64,000 bases of DNA from Taenia hydatigena (GCA_036345935.2 JADWOT020000010.1:4362587-4426586), one strand, 5' to 3'. Positions 11,881 to 26,589 are shown, counted from the first letter of the stretch. Made by a program: numbers and translations. The notes: a model not told the origin generated them from the sequence alone.

Positions 11881-14800
11881 ACCTAAAATTAACAAGCACC
11901 TAGGGAAGACGACACCGGCGCTAAAATTGGTTGCTTAGGTAGTAAAACTATTCCAAAAGCAGCCAAGTCGCTTACACTTGGCGTTTAAACTCGATCAGAC
12001 TTTTCCTCCTTAAATATTAAAACACAAATGATGGATTGCAGCAGCAAATAAACCAAGTTTAATGCACAAGTGGGACCAGATATTCGGATTTTGCACAAGC
12101 ATATGGTAAATTACCAGTAATTACTAGTTACATTCAGTACGAATTGTGCAGAACAGTCGTGCACAGTGAATGGCACGGACATGAAGTCGCCTGATGTTCT
12201 TACTTTACTTATGATTATTCAGAAAGCCGCACTCAGCTCTTTTCAACTTGACTCAGTGATTTCATGCCTTTTTTTCCTTTTGCTCATTTCGAAATAGGTT
12301 TCTAACACGCTGTCTCTTTCCCCCACCACCAGCGAGCATTCATGAATTCGTCTAAGCTATGACCCTCATCTTCTCCGTAGACTCGTTAGCCGTGAGCCAA
12401 TAACAGGGAGTCATAAAGGCTTTAAATTGTTAAGGTCAACGGACTCAATTTTGCTTGCTGTTTGGGCGGGTGATAGTGTGGGGGCATTTGGAGACAAAGT
12501 AACGAACCAGAGGAAATGTTCTCATGTATTGGATTAAATGCCCTTAAAATATCCACATTCTCTGCTGGTCGCAGGTCTTGTTAGCTATGACGAATCCTTG
12601 GGTGCACAGAACGCAATGCATGCCAGGAATGGCCATGTTGTGGGATGGTGCATATTAGGAGCTAAGCTGAGGTTAGAGGAGGAACTTTTATGAGCCACTA
12701 CTCTTTTCGACTATAGTAACACCTGCTAGTGTGCCTTTCCAAACATTTTTATTTTTTAGAAATTAATCTGAACCAACGTGTCTCACAACTTAGCGCTGTC
12801 CAGCAGACTGTTGATTGGTTTTCATCTTTTGTTAAGTCTGTACCAATTTCGTTAAGTGGCATATTTGCCTAAGGGTAAGTAATTTGTTGCATCTTAAGCA
12901 TCCCAATGTGCTCCGACTTTTCAATAAAAATAATTTTTTTTAGGTTTTTGGTGCACTAGCACGAGGTCTTGATGATGATGTGCGGTTTCGGCTCGTGGAA
13001 CAGGCAATGTTCTTATCTACTAGACTGTCGGAGACTCAATGCCTGCCATTCACTCTCCGTCCATATGCAATGCCCCGGGACATGGTAACCCAACCAGTTT
13101 TCGTCTCTTTTGCTCCATTCGCTGCATTTCGATTTCGTGCAATCAATTCCTATAGCATTTGCATTGCGGTGGTGTCTTAATATCTAACGCCTTAAAACGG
13201 AATTGTATTCTATAGGAACGAAAGTAACCTGAATTTTGAGACATAACGTGCTCTTTGTGTAGCCGCTAGACAAAATGTGGTTTATTAGAAGGCTTACCTT
13301 TTTTGGCACCTAAGTCTTGGAAGGATCAGTTTCATATCAAACCTGGTTATATTGGTTACACTTTGTCCTTTATTATAAAGACGGAACATCATCAGTGCAA
13401 ATAATCCTATAAATAGGCACCTACCTGTGAATGATCAACTAAACGAGCTTCATTGAAAGGCGCTTCCTGCCTGTAGGACTTTGTGAAAAATGCTAATTTG
13501 TTAAGATTAAATTAAATTTAAAAAAAAAATAAACAGGCCATGATAAGGTGACTACTGTGTCCGTAAGCGCAGCAATAGCCATATTATTTGCAGCGCAAAA
13601 CATATGCTTCTTTTTATCCCTATTTTATCATTCCAGCATAAGAAGTATATCCGCGGCGCAATTTTGTCTGCACTTTTAAAACCTGCCCTATCCATTCAAT
13701 GTTTGAGCAATAAGGAAAGTCATAATCTACACTTTCACCGAAATCCTTGTCGATTACAAGGAAACAATGAAATAATGAGTAGCACCATGAAGTAAGACGA
13801 GATAGTTTAGGTTCAAAGCCGTGCAATAAGGCAACTTTGATTTAATTTAACAATAAAATTGGATTGCTAGGCAAATGATGCTATGCAGGCGAAATCAAAA
13901 TAGGCTCTACCCATCATCATCTTCAATGCGATGATGCCTCTATAATAAGCATGTGCTTATTCCCCTTAAAGTCTCTTGCAAACTTGTCCATTTAACCTAT
14001 TTTCTAGTATGGTGCTTTGCTACTCCACCTTAGGCGAAAGCCATCTGACTAATTAAGCATGGGTGGAAACGCCAATGCTTGCAAGGCACGACATCTGCTT
14101 CAATTATCTCTGATGCATTTTAAAGAGCGGTAAATTATTATCATTCATTACAACAATGCGCATGAGATAGAACGACCGTAATCGCCTTTTATTTGAGAAT
14201 GGAAAGCAATTTATAAGGAGACAACATAAAACAGCGCCTAAAAGACGAGGAGACGTGTCATTTACACTCCATCTTAATTTTTGCTTAGGGTAAGAAGCAT
14301 CTGATGAAAGCAGGATCTCCTTGGTGAATCAATCCCTATCTAAAGACACTGTAGGAGAAGATAGACTGCAAATCCGCCAACACAACTGCCGCCAAACTTT
14401 AAATAAGTAAAAAAGCAACTTCATTGCAATCCTGAAATGCACGTGCATATATTAAGACCACGCTCAGATCACTACAAAAGCAATATCGGGAATCCTTGCT
14501 TCATCACCGAATATTTTAATAAAATATAGATAGTAAATAGAGCAAACAGTTCCGCTTCAAACAGAGAACGACCTCAAATTAATTATGCAGGCAATAAAGT
14601 TACAACACATCCGTAGCATAAAGTTTTGGATTTCTTGAGCCGACGAGAAGTAGTACTCCCAATTAAAAACGCAGGACCAGCAGACAAGTCGTATTTAGCA
14701 CGTGCCCATCTAACCAGGTATTTCTAATGATCGCCTTTTCATAGAATGCTCGTATCTAGTTTCATGTATTTGCCAGCGCATTTACAGGCTTTAATAATAT

Positions 14801-16893
14801 AGGGCAAGTTCGTGGAATCGATGTGACATACAAATAAAGAACGTCAAAATCATCCTTCCCAAGACATCAGGCATTTCATCTGACAAAACTTTTTGCAGTG
14901 TTCTCCGAAATTGGACAGTCCTTTCTCAATATGGATTTACATCACACAACCATCAATTGCTAAAATGCGTAGATAGGGACTCATTGGGGAAAAGCATACT
15001 TTTGCGGATCCCATCCTGCCAAGCAATGACATGAAAACGAGTTCCTCTTCTAAAATATGCACCAATTCATTGAGCAAAAGCTTGTGGTTTTTTGTTATCC
15101 TTAAGCGACTAATGTGGTGCTCGTTCTATCAAGCGGTTGGGAGTAAAATTTGTTTGACTATGCTTCCAGCTTTGCAGAATCTACGAACTTACATGCATCC
15201 GAATTCCAGTTTAAGCAGAATGATTAAACTATCTGTCATGACATCGCGCTGACAACCAGTGCCAGTGGTGACGGCGGCTGTACTCTTCGCGTAGAATAAA
15301 AATGGATTCGCGTTGCTGCATGTACAAACACACATTTGTCGCACTTGAACAGATGCGTGCTATCCGTCTCTATCAAATCAAGCATAGAGAAATAAAGAGG
15401 TGGGGTGGAGAGGCCATGTCAATTCATTATACCCGAAATCAATTGTTTTCTAAGTAAGCATGACGTCGACCATATATCAATGCCGATGTGCGTACGATCA
15501 TGCAGGCACAGGATTGTCAAACAACATCAAGGGGTCCTCCATAACTTCCTTCCTCAGATCGGGAAGGGATGTGGGTTTTTCACTCCTACCGATCGACTTA
15601 TCGTTGATAGACTTTAATGGGCAGGAGACTCTTGTATTGTGATAAAGGAAGATGCAACTGCGTAAAGAAACACACAGTGTTTAGCCAGTCCACCAACTAG
15701 TGAGTTATCGTCTACTAATTTCTCCCTCGGCTCTGTTCCATGCATGACCGACTGCAAAAGCGCCTTGCATCAACAAGCATTTATGGCTCATATTAGTGCG
15801 TGACGATTCGACCATATGGAAGGAGTAGTCAAGCCGGTAATGGGATCGTACAAATATCGCAGAATCATGGCACTTGGCAGCTAAGTGCAGTAGCATTTCA
15901 TGAACTCACATTATTAACTGTACTGAGTCCGCGCTTAACCCGTGAGTAGTGTGCAATTCGTGCGTCACTTACAGCAAAGCATCATCTTGTTTTGTCATTG
16001 TGCCTATGCACTTACACACTGCAGCCGACCTCATCACTTACAGAAGAATTCTTCATGAAACACTAGGCCGCAGAATTAACAGTGAAAGCAATGGCGGCCC
16101 TTATCCATTCTTGTATTTCAGGCACGGAGTTGTGTGTGCTCGCGTATGGACAAATAAGCAACTATGTGGGTTGTATGAATGAGAGTAGTCGCTATTAGTC
16201 ACAAAATTAAACAAATAGTTGAACTCTGTTGATTTGTTTTGTTTTGGTGCTGAAATCTTGCAACGTTACCAAAAATTTTGGGAGCTGTCGAATTAGGTCG
16301 GGAGAAGAGACTTAGAAATGATGCATTCGGTCTCAGGTAAAAGGCATAAATGATAAAAAATAATCTAAGCGAGTGTAGAAAAGCGCGAAATATTTCCAGA
16401 CTCGTGAGCGCAAATGATCTGGTTATAATATCGCCTTCAAATCGGCACTAGATAAGACGGATGCAGTTGATGAAGAGGCGGGAACCCAGCCAACCAAGGA
16501 GATAAAAGAACATGAGCAGGAGTAAGGCAAGACTCCACTATGAAAAACATAAAGAAATCATCTTGTCAACATTGCTCAAATCATGCTATGCTATTAAACA
16601 CATCTACTGCTTATTGCTTGATCCATTTCAAAGCGTTGGCTATGCTAGAACTGTCATTGATAACCTTATCTAAGTGACAACGACCACAATCCCGACCACA
16701 AGGTAGACGGAAACGACGCTTTAGGAGAATAAGTAGCTCTTGTTAATCCTAGAGTAGCAGCTAATTAGATTGTAGATTCTTGAATTCTCCTCCAAATTAC
16801 ATCCTGACACACCCACTCAAATGTCTCGGTGCTTTGTGATGTGGCTACGACTATCTTGGACATGCCATATTCTCCAGTTCATTGGTGCGGTTG
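11881..16893. other. Unassigned sequence
   Basis: Five kilobases without a supportable exon. At about 13,095-13,155 is T-rich sequence resembling a unit of the 48-bp minisatellite at 6.3-6.8 kb. A short run of A lies near 13,518-13,530. Otherwise I see nothing. Confidence 0.4.
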
Positions 16894-17797
16894 TCAGAGG
16901 AGAGCCATCTGCGAAACCGAGTTTCTCTGCATACCACTCTCCTCCTCTCGCTTCACATCATCAATAATCACAATCCCAAATGTTTGTTTAGGCGACAAGG
17001 TCATCACTATGGCATTCAGCTCGGCTACAATATTGGAACCGTTCCTTGCAAACTGAGAAAGCTCAAGTATGTAGAGAATGCAGTCCATCATAGCATGTTG
17101 TGCTCTTCGTCTATGCAGGCTTCTCACGTATATACTGCCAAAAAATATGAATTTATTAGCATCCGGTGAAAAATTATAGACAAGCGTAGGAAAGTCGTAA
17201 CGAAACGCTTGAACGTATACCGTCGTACGACGTGTGGGATTCACTATGCTCAGAAATACATTGCTGTTTACATGCAATGGAAGAATAGAGTGGTCAGGAT
17301 TTCCTATTCTTGCCATGACGGAAATCAAAAGAAGACAGTTGACTGTTTCATATGAACCGTAAGGAGCTCGAATTGACGAGAATTGGAGATCAAACTGCAT
17401 CTGGTGAAAGTGTTGCTCAATGGCTTTGCAAATGCTTGTGCGGGACGGGGTTAGCGAACCTTTATATAGTGTTGCGCAGACTCGTTTGTCAATCCACTTC
17501 CAATTGCTAGTGTATGAATACGGTCGTTTTATAAAGAGAATCCAATTCCAGCTAGGAATCGCCGTGCAAATATTGACAATATCCACAGCGTTGAGGTATT
17601 TGCACAACCGTTCAAATAAATCTTGACAAAGATCCGTTATCTTCTTATCATGCGGCTTCACCTGCAAAAAGGCCTTTTAATATTTTATGCTTGATGAGCT
17701 ACGGAACGCAGAAAACATCTAGACTTGAGTTTGCAAGCAAACTGAGTAAAGGGTATTTTTAGAAAGCTGGAGGAATGCAACCTACTTCCAAGTCCAT
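16894..17797 (-). CDS. F-box-like protein, intact two-exon gene
   Basis: Predicted product about 259 residues. Exon 1 is only 12 nt (17,797-17,786, Met-Asp-Leu-Glu). The intron is 17,785-17,662 (124 nt, GTAGGT to TTTTTGCAG), and exon 2 is 17,661-16,894, ending in TGA. Exon 2 opens V-K-P-H-D-K-K-I-T-D-L, then LCKYLNAVDIVNIC, A-I-P-S-W-N-W-I-L and, about 20 residues later, K-W-I-D-K-R-V-C. That order fits an F-box core followed by a family-specific segment. The C-terminal half (with V-F-L-S-I-V-N-P-T-R-R and S-P-D-A) is shared weakly with other copies here. No WD40, LRR or Kelch pattern is visible. Known: F-box proteins act as SCF substrate adaptors in cytosol or nucleus. The tiny exon is supported by the paralogue at 32.7 kb, which has the same layout with a 123-nt intron. 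A 255-codon open frame is unlikely by chance at this base composition. Confidence 0.7.
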
Positions 17798-17845
17798 ATC
17801 ACGATTTCTGACGGAAAACCTTTAAACTCACGTAAAGTGAGTAAA
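17798..17845 (-). promoter_or_regulatory. Conserved 5' block upstream of F-box start codons
   Basis: Just before the ATG the minus strand reads GTCAGAAATCGTGAT. Comparable blocks precede the predicted starts at 32,789, 37,673 (mirror 43,549) and 34,593 (mirror 46,627): a loose CACGAG-GAT-AAA element about 30 nt upstream, then a CAGAAATTGTGA-like element touching the ATG. Conservation outside the coding part suggests a shared promoter or 5' leader. The AAA-rich element could be a TATA-like box; this is inference. Confidence 0.45.
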
Positions 17846-17849
17846 GTAG

Positions 17850-20800
17850 GAATTCATAAGGCACTGCAAATCTTCTTTGCAGCTAAATAACGACAGTTAC
17901 TCAACACTTAGAGCACTATTTGAATGCCGTTTATGGAGTGGCTACATTTTATTTGCAGATGATAAGTCACACCTCGTCGTGAGCAATAAAGCCAGCATTT
18001 CCTGACTCGACTTCCAAAACGATGAATCGGTACAGTAGTAGCAGATTTTTTGTATCAGATCGTAATTGAGTCTGTCCAGTATCTGCTGCTGTCAACGGCA
18101 TGTGCCACAGTTGAAGGTTTCTGCCCTGATTGTTGACTTGACAGCTTCATACACAGACTAAAGGTTGTTTGTCGTCATCAAACGTAATTTCCATCTCAGT
18201 TGTTCAGGCAAACTTTCAATCTGGGAATTCTACAAAAGTGATGTATTATTAAATTGGCTAGTTGCTTATTTTGAGCAGCATTAATGCGCACCTAAAATTG
18301 ATGTGAATCAGTAGCCGAATGCTTCAGAATCTTCTCCAAAACAATTTACACTAGGATATTAAATTCCCTTCTTCCTTTTGACTCACTTCCGCACTATAGG
18401 AGAAATTCCATTCTTACGCCTTTCAACCTTGAAGAAAGAATTCGCTGACATGGTCCATGTGTGTGTGGCGATTCCATTCTAGAAGAAGACACTGTTCTGA
18501 TACTCTGCATTCATCCTTAACCAGGTAAAATCAAACCAGCAAACGAATCAGTCCATTTCCGTATTCTGCCTCGTAAGCTTTTTAAGGTCCAATAAAGATC
18601 TTTCTGAGCAGATGGGCTTCGAACCTCATTTTTATCCATCCGAACTCCTTAAGCCATATTTGCATATTCAAGCTGACTTCTATTAGATTCCGCTTAGCTA
18701 ATAAGGGTTACTGTTTTTATCCAACTCATTCACAGTCAATACACAATTACTTATTTGTGTGAATAGTAAATTGTGCCTATCAAGCTATAACTTACGCTAG
18801 GATGCCTGCTTATTTGCCATTTTAGCGGCTTTCCTCTCCCATCGCACTCGCAAATAAAGCAAGACTGTTCGTACCGATTTCGAAAAGCCGATAGCATTGC
18901 AAGAAAAATAAGATTAATTCTTGTGGATTACATAAATTTGTGAGCTTTAACCACTTCCTAAGCATAGTTGTATGCTTTCAGCTGAGCTAAAGGTCATGGT
19001 GCCAAGAATATTGTCTGCTTCAACACTGGGAGCGGCAACAATTGATGTGTGAAGGAATGAAAGAAGGCGAACTTCGTCTCTTGCTAAGCATACGTGGCAA
19101 CCCGGCTAGGCAAAGGGCTCTCCTTTTGTAAGAGTGTTATTAAGTTGCTGATGCGATTGGGAGTGAGGAATAGTAAACAAACTTCTTTATACGTGTCTTT
19201 CAATAACTTGAAATTGTAAAGGGCATTCTGATGGTGACTGAATCAGTACATCACTAATCGCAGGAACATATTTGACAAGGCATGGCAAGAGACATGAAGG
19301 CGAACTCAAGCCCATGAGTGTCGATTGGCTACGGCGTCACCGGAATCATTCTGCTGTTGGGACCAGTTTACTTATCTACTTAGGATTCAACCATCAATAA
19401 CAAAAGCGTTTATTCCTTACGTGATTGCCGTCTTATCTGTATTTGATCCGCAAATCTGTTGTGGTGCGATGGCCAGGTACTTTACACAGGCATCAGATTT
19501 GTCGCTGAAGCTGTTTTGGCGTAATCATTGTAATGCTAGAAGCGGTCGCATCATTTACGAACTTTGTTAAGAAGTCTGAGGTTTGCAGTTCGATAGTCAA
19601 GGAAAAAAATAATTCCGATGGGTTCAGTGAGTATGGTTTAGTCATCGCTGCTTTGCGGCAAATCTTTTACATTGTTTGTTGGTTAAGGAGACACCAGGAA
19701 CTAAGGAGTAGTTAAGTAGCAATGCAACTGATTTAACCGGTGAAATTGTGGAAGTGACTTTATCTGCGCCCGTATGTTTGAGACTCGTATCCACTTAGTT
19801 CTGAGGACAGTTTCACGACTTGTCTTCATGGCTTAGAGAGCACAAAGAATGCCTGATCGTCCGCCTGTTGACCACCCCATTAAGGAATAAATCAAAACTT
19901 ATTTTACATTTATCCGCGATCCGCAATAAGTACTATTTGATGCCTGGAAAATTTTGCCACTATAATTGTAACGCATTTTTTGTTCGACTGCTGGTTTCCA
20001 CTGCGACCACTTGATGGACCACGTTGTTTGTACTGTGTGAGCTGGCCTTTAAGCCCGCCAACGACATCCGATTTTAATCTACTATTTGATTATGCATATT
20101 CACTCTAAGTAATTTGCTTTCTTTGGTCTTAGAGGAGGCCTCAGGCTGCTACATTGGTGACAGCGGGAAACAGACCCGACTTTCAAGGATCTTCAACCTG
20201 ATTTATTCCGTCTATGACAAGCTTTAGCGGTGCGAAAGAATTGAATATGCTTCGAATGGAAGAAGTGCTGGCATCCCAGGAGAGAGATCCTTAACGTACA
20301 GGCATTAAGACGCCAGCAATGTGGCCACGCGCTAAACACTGTCTCCACGGATTTGTTAGCTCTGCTTTCAAGCCAGCGTTCCAAAGTCAACCTCTGGACA
20401 CACCTGGCGGTCAGCAAATCTATCTGCTCCTGAATGAAATCGACCTTTTACGGTCGTAGGAAAACTCACTTGCGATTCTTTGGCAATATGTGCCTGCAGT
20501 CTGAAAGATACAAGAATTTGGTTGTTAACAGTGCGCACTACTTTGCCATTGGTGTTCTAGTCTACCAGTATAAAACTGAGCTATTGTGAAGTTTATACGA
20601 GAGGGGTTAATCGCAATCCAATGTAACGTCATTTGGCACTTTCCACTGGTGCAATTTTAGGCAACGAATGCAAATTTTGTCAGTTTCGCGAGATTTATTT
20701 ATTTATTATTTATTTATTATAAAAGTTGAAACGGCTCAGTGAACCCACAGCATGGGGGACATGCTAATTTTTACTGACTCTAATAATGAGCTGAGCACAA

Positions 20801-22233
20801 ATTAGTCCATTTAGTTGTTGCTAGCTTCAAAATATTCTGCGTTCCAAAGAAAAGGTTTTCTCAGTTTTCATTAGCTAAACCCGAAAGTCGTGCATTTTCA
20901 TGTATATTAATGCAACAACATGGTGATACTCTTGAAATTTTACGCTTTCTCTGCGTTGTCGAGGAGAGCATTAGTGATTCATTTGCAGCTCGCGCTCACT
21001 GGACAGAGACAAAGTGTTAGAACCTAATATCCTTGGTTCAAATTTTTAATTCGAAAAATACTTTAAAAACAAACTCTTATTACTTTAAATTTGCCAAGCA
21101 CTCTTGAGTTTTCCGTTTGTTACATTTCAAAGCATCTACCTGCTTCGCAGTCTCAGTCTGCGAGTGTCATTACCACTCTATGCAAAACATGTGCATGTTT
21201 GCTAGCCAATCTTTGGTCATCTGTAAAACTCTTCATGATAACGCCAGGTTTAAAGACCTATAGGCTCAGCAAAATTGGACTGCTTCTCTATCAGGCATCA
21301 TCAAATGCCACGTCTTGGGCTTTCTATAAAGGAGGCTAAGCTTGCGTTATGCCAAACAGACTCTCACCACATTGGTAAGCCTAATAAATAACGAGCACTG
21401 TATTACATGCTTACTAGGTAATTTAGCCTTCTAGACACACCACTCAGTAACTGAAATCAAGGCTACTGAGTAGTTGTTGACGATGCATTGCGATCATGGT
21501 TGCAAATGCAAAAGGCAATCATTTGATTAGGTTGGCGAAATGTTACGCTATTTCATTGTGTTGTGTGTAAGGTCTGTGATTAAGATCAGACACTGAATTC
21601 GCTTCACCTGTATGGAACTCGCATAGATGATTATGTTTCGCCGTTCATTAAAAAGAAGAGATTTGGTCTCTCAAACATTGCTCCCACTCTCGCCATAGGC
21701 AAGTTTAACATTATGCGTCAAGGTGTGTGAAATGGAGTTGAAATTGAGATGACCCTTTTGTTTTCTGAAATAATGCTCAGTTTTGTTTGGATTGTTAAAA
21801 GCTTATTGATGAGAATTCTTCAACTTCTCGTGAACAGTCAGTTAAGATTTTTACAATTATTTCATATCATGGCATTTTTAGGCTATATAGTCCTTGTCAA
21901 TTATTTTCATTTCTAAAGTGGAATCCGCAATACCAAGATTGCAGAATTTACTTTCGCGTTAATTTAAACGTTACACAGATGTCTCGTTTGCGTTGACGTC
22001 GTGAATATTTGCACGTCAACACTAAGCTGGGAGTAGAAATATCTCTTGCGGGACCCATATTCATACATGTACAAGTTGAAGTGGGTTGAAATTAATTAAA
22101 TATACTCACATTATACTTGGCATCCGAGCAGGAATTGAAGCAGTCCGAATAATTATGAATAATTGTTTTTGCTTAAACAGCGCAGCTCTGAGAGAATTGA
22201 CTGTCCAGCAGATAGATCCTGGCTGCAAACGTA
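17850..22233. other. Unassigned sequence with AT microsatellite
   Basis: A TTTA-type microsatellite lies at about 20,696-20,722. Near 20,187 the plus strand reads K-D-L-Q-P-D-L-F-R-L, faintly like the start of the family's F-box, but a stop follows at once; not called. Otherwise nothing supportable. Confidence 0.4.
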
Positions 22234-22626
22234 TTAAACCATGTGTCTGATGATTCTGTAGTGAGTGTTACCTTCAGCTTTATCTGTCAAGATAGCGTGC
22301 AACCTAAGTGAACCTAAGCCAAGGTCGTGATGATTCTGCCACAAAATGGCGTTGACGTGTAGTGTAAAAATAATCCTTAAAAGGCAAAGCATGATCAGTG
22401 CGTTTTGCTGTAAGCGCTCGAAATTTATTATTAAGGGAGTGGTTGGCAGAAGAAAGGCAAAAGTATGATCGTGACTTGGTTTGCACTCAAACCAATGGAA
22501 GTGTGTGCTACCCTCGGGAGATGGCATAAATGCGAAATTCAATTGGTCGGTGTGGCTAAGATGGCATGAGGTAAAGCTTGCGCTCTCAGTAGGCATGCCG
22601 TACCACTCAAGCACTGGGATCATCAC
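22234..22626 (-). pseudogene. Possible C-terminal fragment of the F-box-like family
   Basis: A 130-codon minus-strand open frame. A stretch H-T-F-A-F-L-L-P-T-T-P-L-I may correspond to N-V-F-L-S-I-V-N-P-T-R-R of the intact member, on the same strand as all others. The remainder does not align convincingly and no F-box core or family-like 5' block lies upstream. Chance open frames of this length are expected about once or twice in a window this size, so the call is tentative. Confidence 0.22.
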
Positions 22627-25600
22627 GTTGGAAATAAAGGGCCAGATTTAAATGTCCAGAGACTACAATGATGAAACCATAGGCTTTTTGAGTCGTGAAT
22701 ATGGAACAAAGAAGAAACAAATCAGTCGGAAAAAATCGCCTAAAGTATAGAAAAGAAAACAAAAAATGCAGAATTTCTATTGAATCATAAAAGGAGTTAA
22801 GTGTCGAAGTGGGTGGAGTAGAGCAAGATCAGAGTTGTATAAGAGATTGAGCAAATAAAGGCTTGAGTAGCTAGGGGAGATCGTTAGCAAGACGAAGTAT
22901 TGCGCGGGTAAAATGCGATGTGATGATGTAGAGAAGGACATATGAGCAGTTAAGGTCTGAAGGCGAATTAAAATGTATTGTGCGTAATTAGGTACACAGC
23001 ATCATATCTGGCGTCACAGAAATTGCAAGTTCTAACACGCTTTTGAAAGTGGAGCGCCACAGAAAGGCACACGTGGTTGGGTTTGAATTGCATTCCGTGC
23101 TGTGCCCCTTTAAGCAAGACCAAACACATGCTTGTTAGGTTCCTGTTCCACTGAAGATGAAAACGTGTCCCCGGTATCGAATTTTGAAATATTTAAAAAG
23201 CCAAGTGTTCTTAGAAATCAGTGTGCTTTTATTTGCATTCGCTTGAAGGGACGCAAGGGTGCTCTACTAAAGAAAAGCACATATAAAATTATCGGTGCGT
23301 TGTCTGTGGGTTTGTTTTTGACCACTTGGATGTGCACGAGATATCATTCAGCGGGTGCGCCTTTGTCTCCTGTGGGCCTCATTTGATCCCACAACGCTAA
23401 TGGAAAGGAGGGTGCTCCATCTTTTAGTAGGAGCCAATGAGATTTTAGCTGCAAATTCTAAGAGATAAATTTATTTTGGTGCTACTTTTTATAAAATAAG
23501 AGGCTACACCTGACATCATTTGTAGACTAGACCTGTGAGCTTGATTTGATGTGGCGATCAGGGCAGAAACCTGATGTTCACTAAGTCGCATTTTTGAAAT
23601 CGCTTTGACAAACTTGTGGATATTAGGTAGAAGTGGCGAGATAACCCCATGGTTGTGGAACGGATGAATATGAATCACATTTACAAATGCCAATTAGCCA
23701 TCACAGATGTGAGTGCCTAAAGTGACGTGAAATTAAAATTGTAAATCTTTGGAAAAACGAAATTCCACAGAGTGACTGACAAATAGTTATCTCTTGCAAT
23801 GCATAATTAAACACTCATGCTGGCTGTCTTAGTTCAAATTAGCTAATCAGCTCACCTGAGATCAAAGACTGAGCGGATTAGACTAGATGGCAAAGTACGC
23901 AGGGGATAGCATAATGTGAATGGGCTCTACGTAGCGATGATTCCAAAGTTTGTAGTTATTCATGCAAAGCTGTCGTAATTGCACCAAGTAGCTACATTAT
24001 CCAGTCTCTCACCTCTCCCCTTCCTTCCCTCTCTACCTTCCTCTCAATTTCCCACGCCTTGGTTTTCAGTGTAAAGTGCAAGTCATGAGGTATGAGCTCT
24101 TGTGTTTAGCGAACAATAGGAGCCCATCACTCAGCTAATTAATCAAACCTGACTGCTTCACATGAAAGCAGTGCACCTTGAACAGAGAGATCTGGGCCAT
24201 GATTCCTGTTTGGCCTACATTAAGCGAAAGGTGGTGCTAGAGTTGCTTAACGGAGGAACGCAAGAACCACTTTGCTCCACGTTTGGAACCTGAGTGTGGT
24301 TAGGTCAAAGAAAAACATCTAGTTGCATCAGATGTCTTTCCCAAACACAGGATAAAGCATTGCCATAGATTAGTAGCGAATATAATGGATGGTGCCGTGA
24401 TGATAAATAATTGCATTTTGTGCTGCATTCCGAGTGCATATGAAGAAGCGCCTGCAATCTTCAAATTTCAACAATCTAAGGCATGCCGTTTTATTAAGCT
24501 CTAGTGAAAGACATAACTTTAGGTTTGTCGGTTAATTCTTGAAGCATTCACACATTTACCACATATGTATGGAGCTACAAGGCTATCTGGATCGGTGTAA
24601 ACTGAAGTTATCGCTGGTGATATTGTAGAAAGAGGGTGCATTCTACTTCAGCACAAATGCGCAAATACGCATGCAAAACGCAATTGTGACCGTAAGCTCT
24701 ACCACTGAATACGTGCAGCACTTCAATCGCAAAGGCATTGGTGGGTCAGATGGTATGCGAAACGTGCCATGAGAGTGACTTTCATGCAATGGGATTGACA
24801 AGGGGTTCTGCTACCTGCAAAGCTCAAATTGTCATCATCCTTGCCTTACTGACCTCCATCGTTATGAAATGCTATGATTGGAAAAGCATTAGAATGGACT
24901 GCAAGGCTATAGACAAGACAAATCCACCACTCGATAGACGTATGTCCCTAACGCACGCGAGCCACAACTATCCGTCGGCATCGCACTGAGGCATTTGCCT
25001 TGCCATCATCGCTACACTTGATGCTTAGCAAAAATGCGTGTAAATGGTGTCCTTGATGGTAGTCATGGGGCACCTCGGTCAAGTTACACAAGGCCAATGG
25101 ATCTTTGGAGTTGCATTAATATGCGCCAACACAGTGGGAATGGGAAGAGACATGGATGCGGAGGTTATTAAGCAATGCGATTGCATCAGACAGCCCAACT
25201 TTATTAGCATGACTAATTCTTTATCCCCCTAATCAACTGCTGCCACTAACAGATGTACCCTTATTGTGCCACATGTACTCAAGCTGGGTCAGCGTAAGGT
25301 CAAGTTTGGCATATGTATTCGTAATGCGGACTTGACGTGTCTCAGATACAGCCAGCTATCACGTCACGTGCCCCACACGGCCCAGTTCAACTGTAAAGCA
25401 TCTGTCTTCGTTCAAAAATGCTGTCGTCATTTAGAATTGGTAGTCATGGCACAAAGTTCACGATGATCGTTCTGGTTATCTAGCACTAGTGAACATCGTC
25501 TGCGAGATGATGCTTGGGATTATATACAATCCCTTAAGCAGCTCATCAAGGCATGAAGTTAGTTTGCCTCTCACAGTGTCTTGATTCCCCATGTCTAGCA

Positions 25601-26589
25601 CTCTCGCACTTTTTATAATGTAATTTAGAAGGGAAGCATGTGGTTCTCTAACTGTGTACAAGGCAGTACTAATTTGCTCCTGTGGCGAACTGCTGTATAT
25701 ATATTATCACACAATTTGAGATCCGATATTGCGACGATTGTTGTAGCCATTAAGTGTGCTGTGGTTAAATGCAACAGAGCAACGATTCCACTTAGCCGGA
25801 GGACAGTCAAAGTTTGAATGCTATTGGCAGCTTTTTTCTTTGGCACGTGCCAGTTTCCGCACTTAGCGCGCCCGAAATACATATCTGATACACTATGGCT
25901 TCTTGATTCTTCACCACGATGGTTCAAGTGAGTGGATAATTGTTTTTTCACTGGCTTATGTTGGTAGGTGTTTTTTTTTAGAGTTCAAGAAGACCTTTAG
26001 TCCTACGCAATCTTTGGCACGACTGTTCTGCATAAGTCATGCCGAATGTAAATATTTGAGTAAGTGTTTACGGTCGCGCACAAACTTCTGAGCGAAATAC
26101 TTCCTAATGAAGTTAATGCCTTACGCACGCTTCATCTGCCCATGTCTAACTCCTCCGCACTGCCACGATTCGCAGCAGGAGCATTAACTATGTTTTACGG
26201 TTTATGGTTTCCTTAGATGTAGACAAGATGGCGTCGATGTGTGCTCATGGCGAATCCCCGCACAACTATTAAGATGCGACTTGTAATCAGATATCGTGGT
26301 GTTCGCAGTATCCCCTAACTATTATTTGGTTCTGTGTAGCATCACATTATATTCTCATTGATTAAAAGCGCAATCAAAATAAGAATTTTACCTGTCGATT
26401 CACCTCTGGTGCAGGGCTATTTTTGTCTGTTTTGTACTTAGAATCCGGGCCTGATGAGCTACGGCTAGTTAATCCGTCATTCAGGTGCTTTATGGAGTAA
26501 ATGCTGGCTTTACTACTGGCCCGTGCTAGCAGGCATTCTTTCATAGTCCAAGAGGTTTCTCAGCCTTGTGTGATTGACCTCTTCGAATC
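22627..26589. other. Unassigned sequence with CT-rich tract
   Basis: A pyrimidine tract (CT/CCTT runs) lies at about 24,003-24,048. Open frames near 24.7-25.5 kb are short and show no support. Nothing else was found. Confidence 0.4.
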
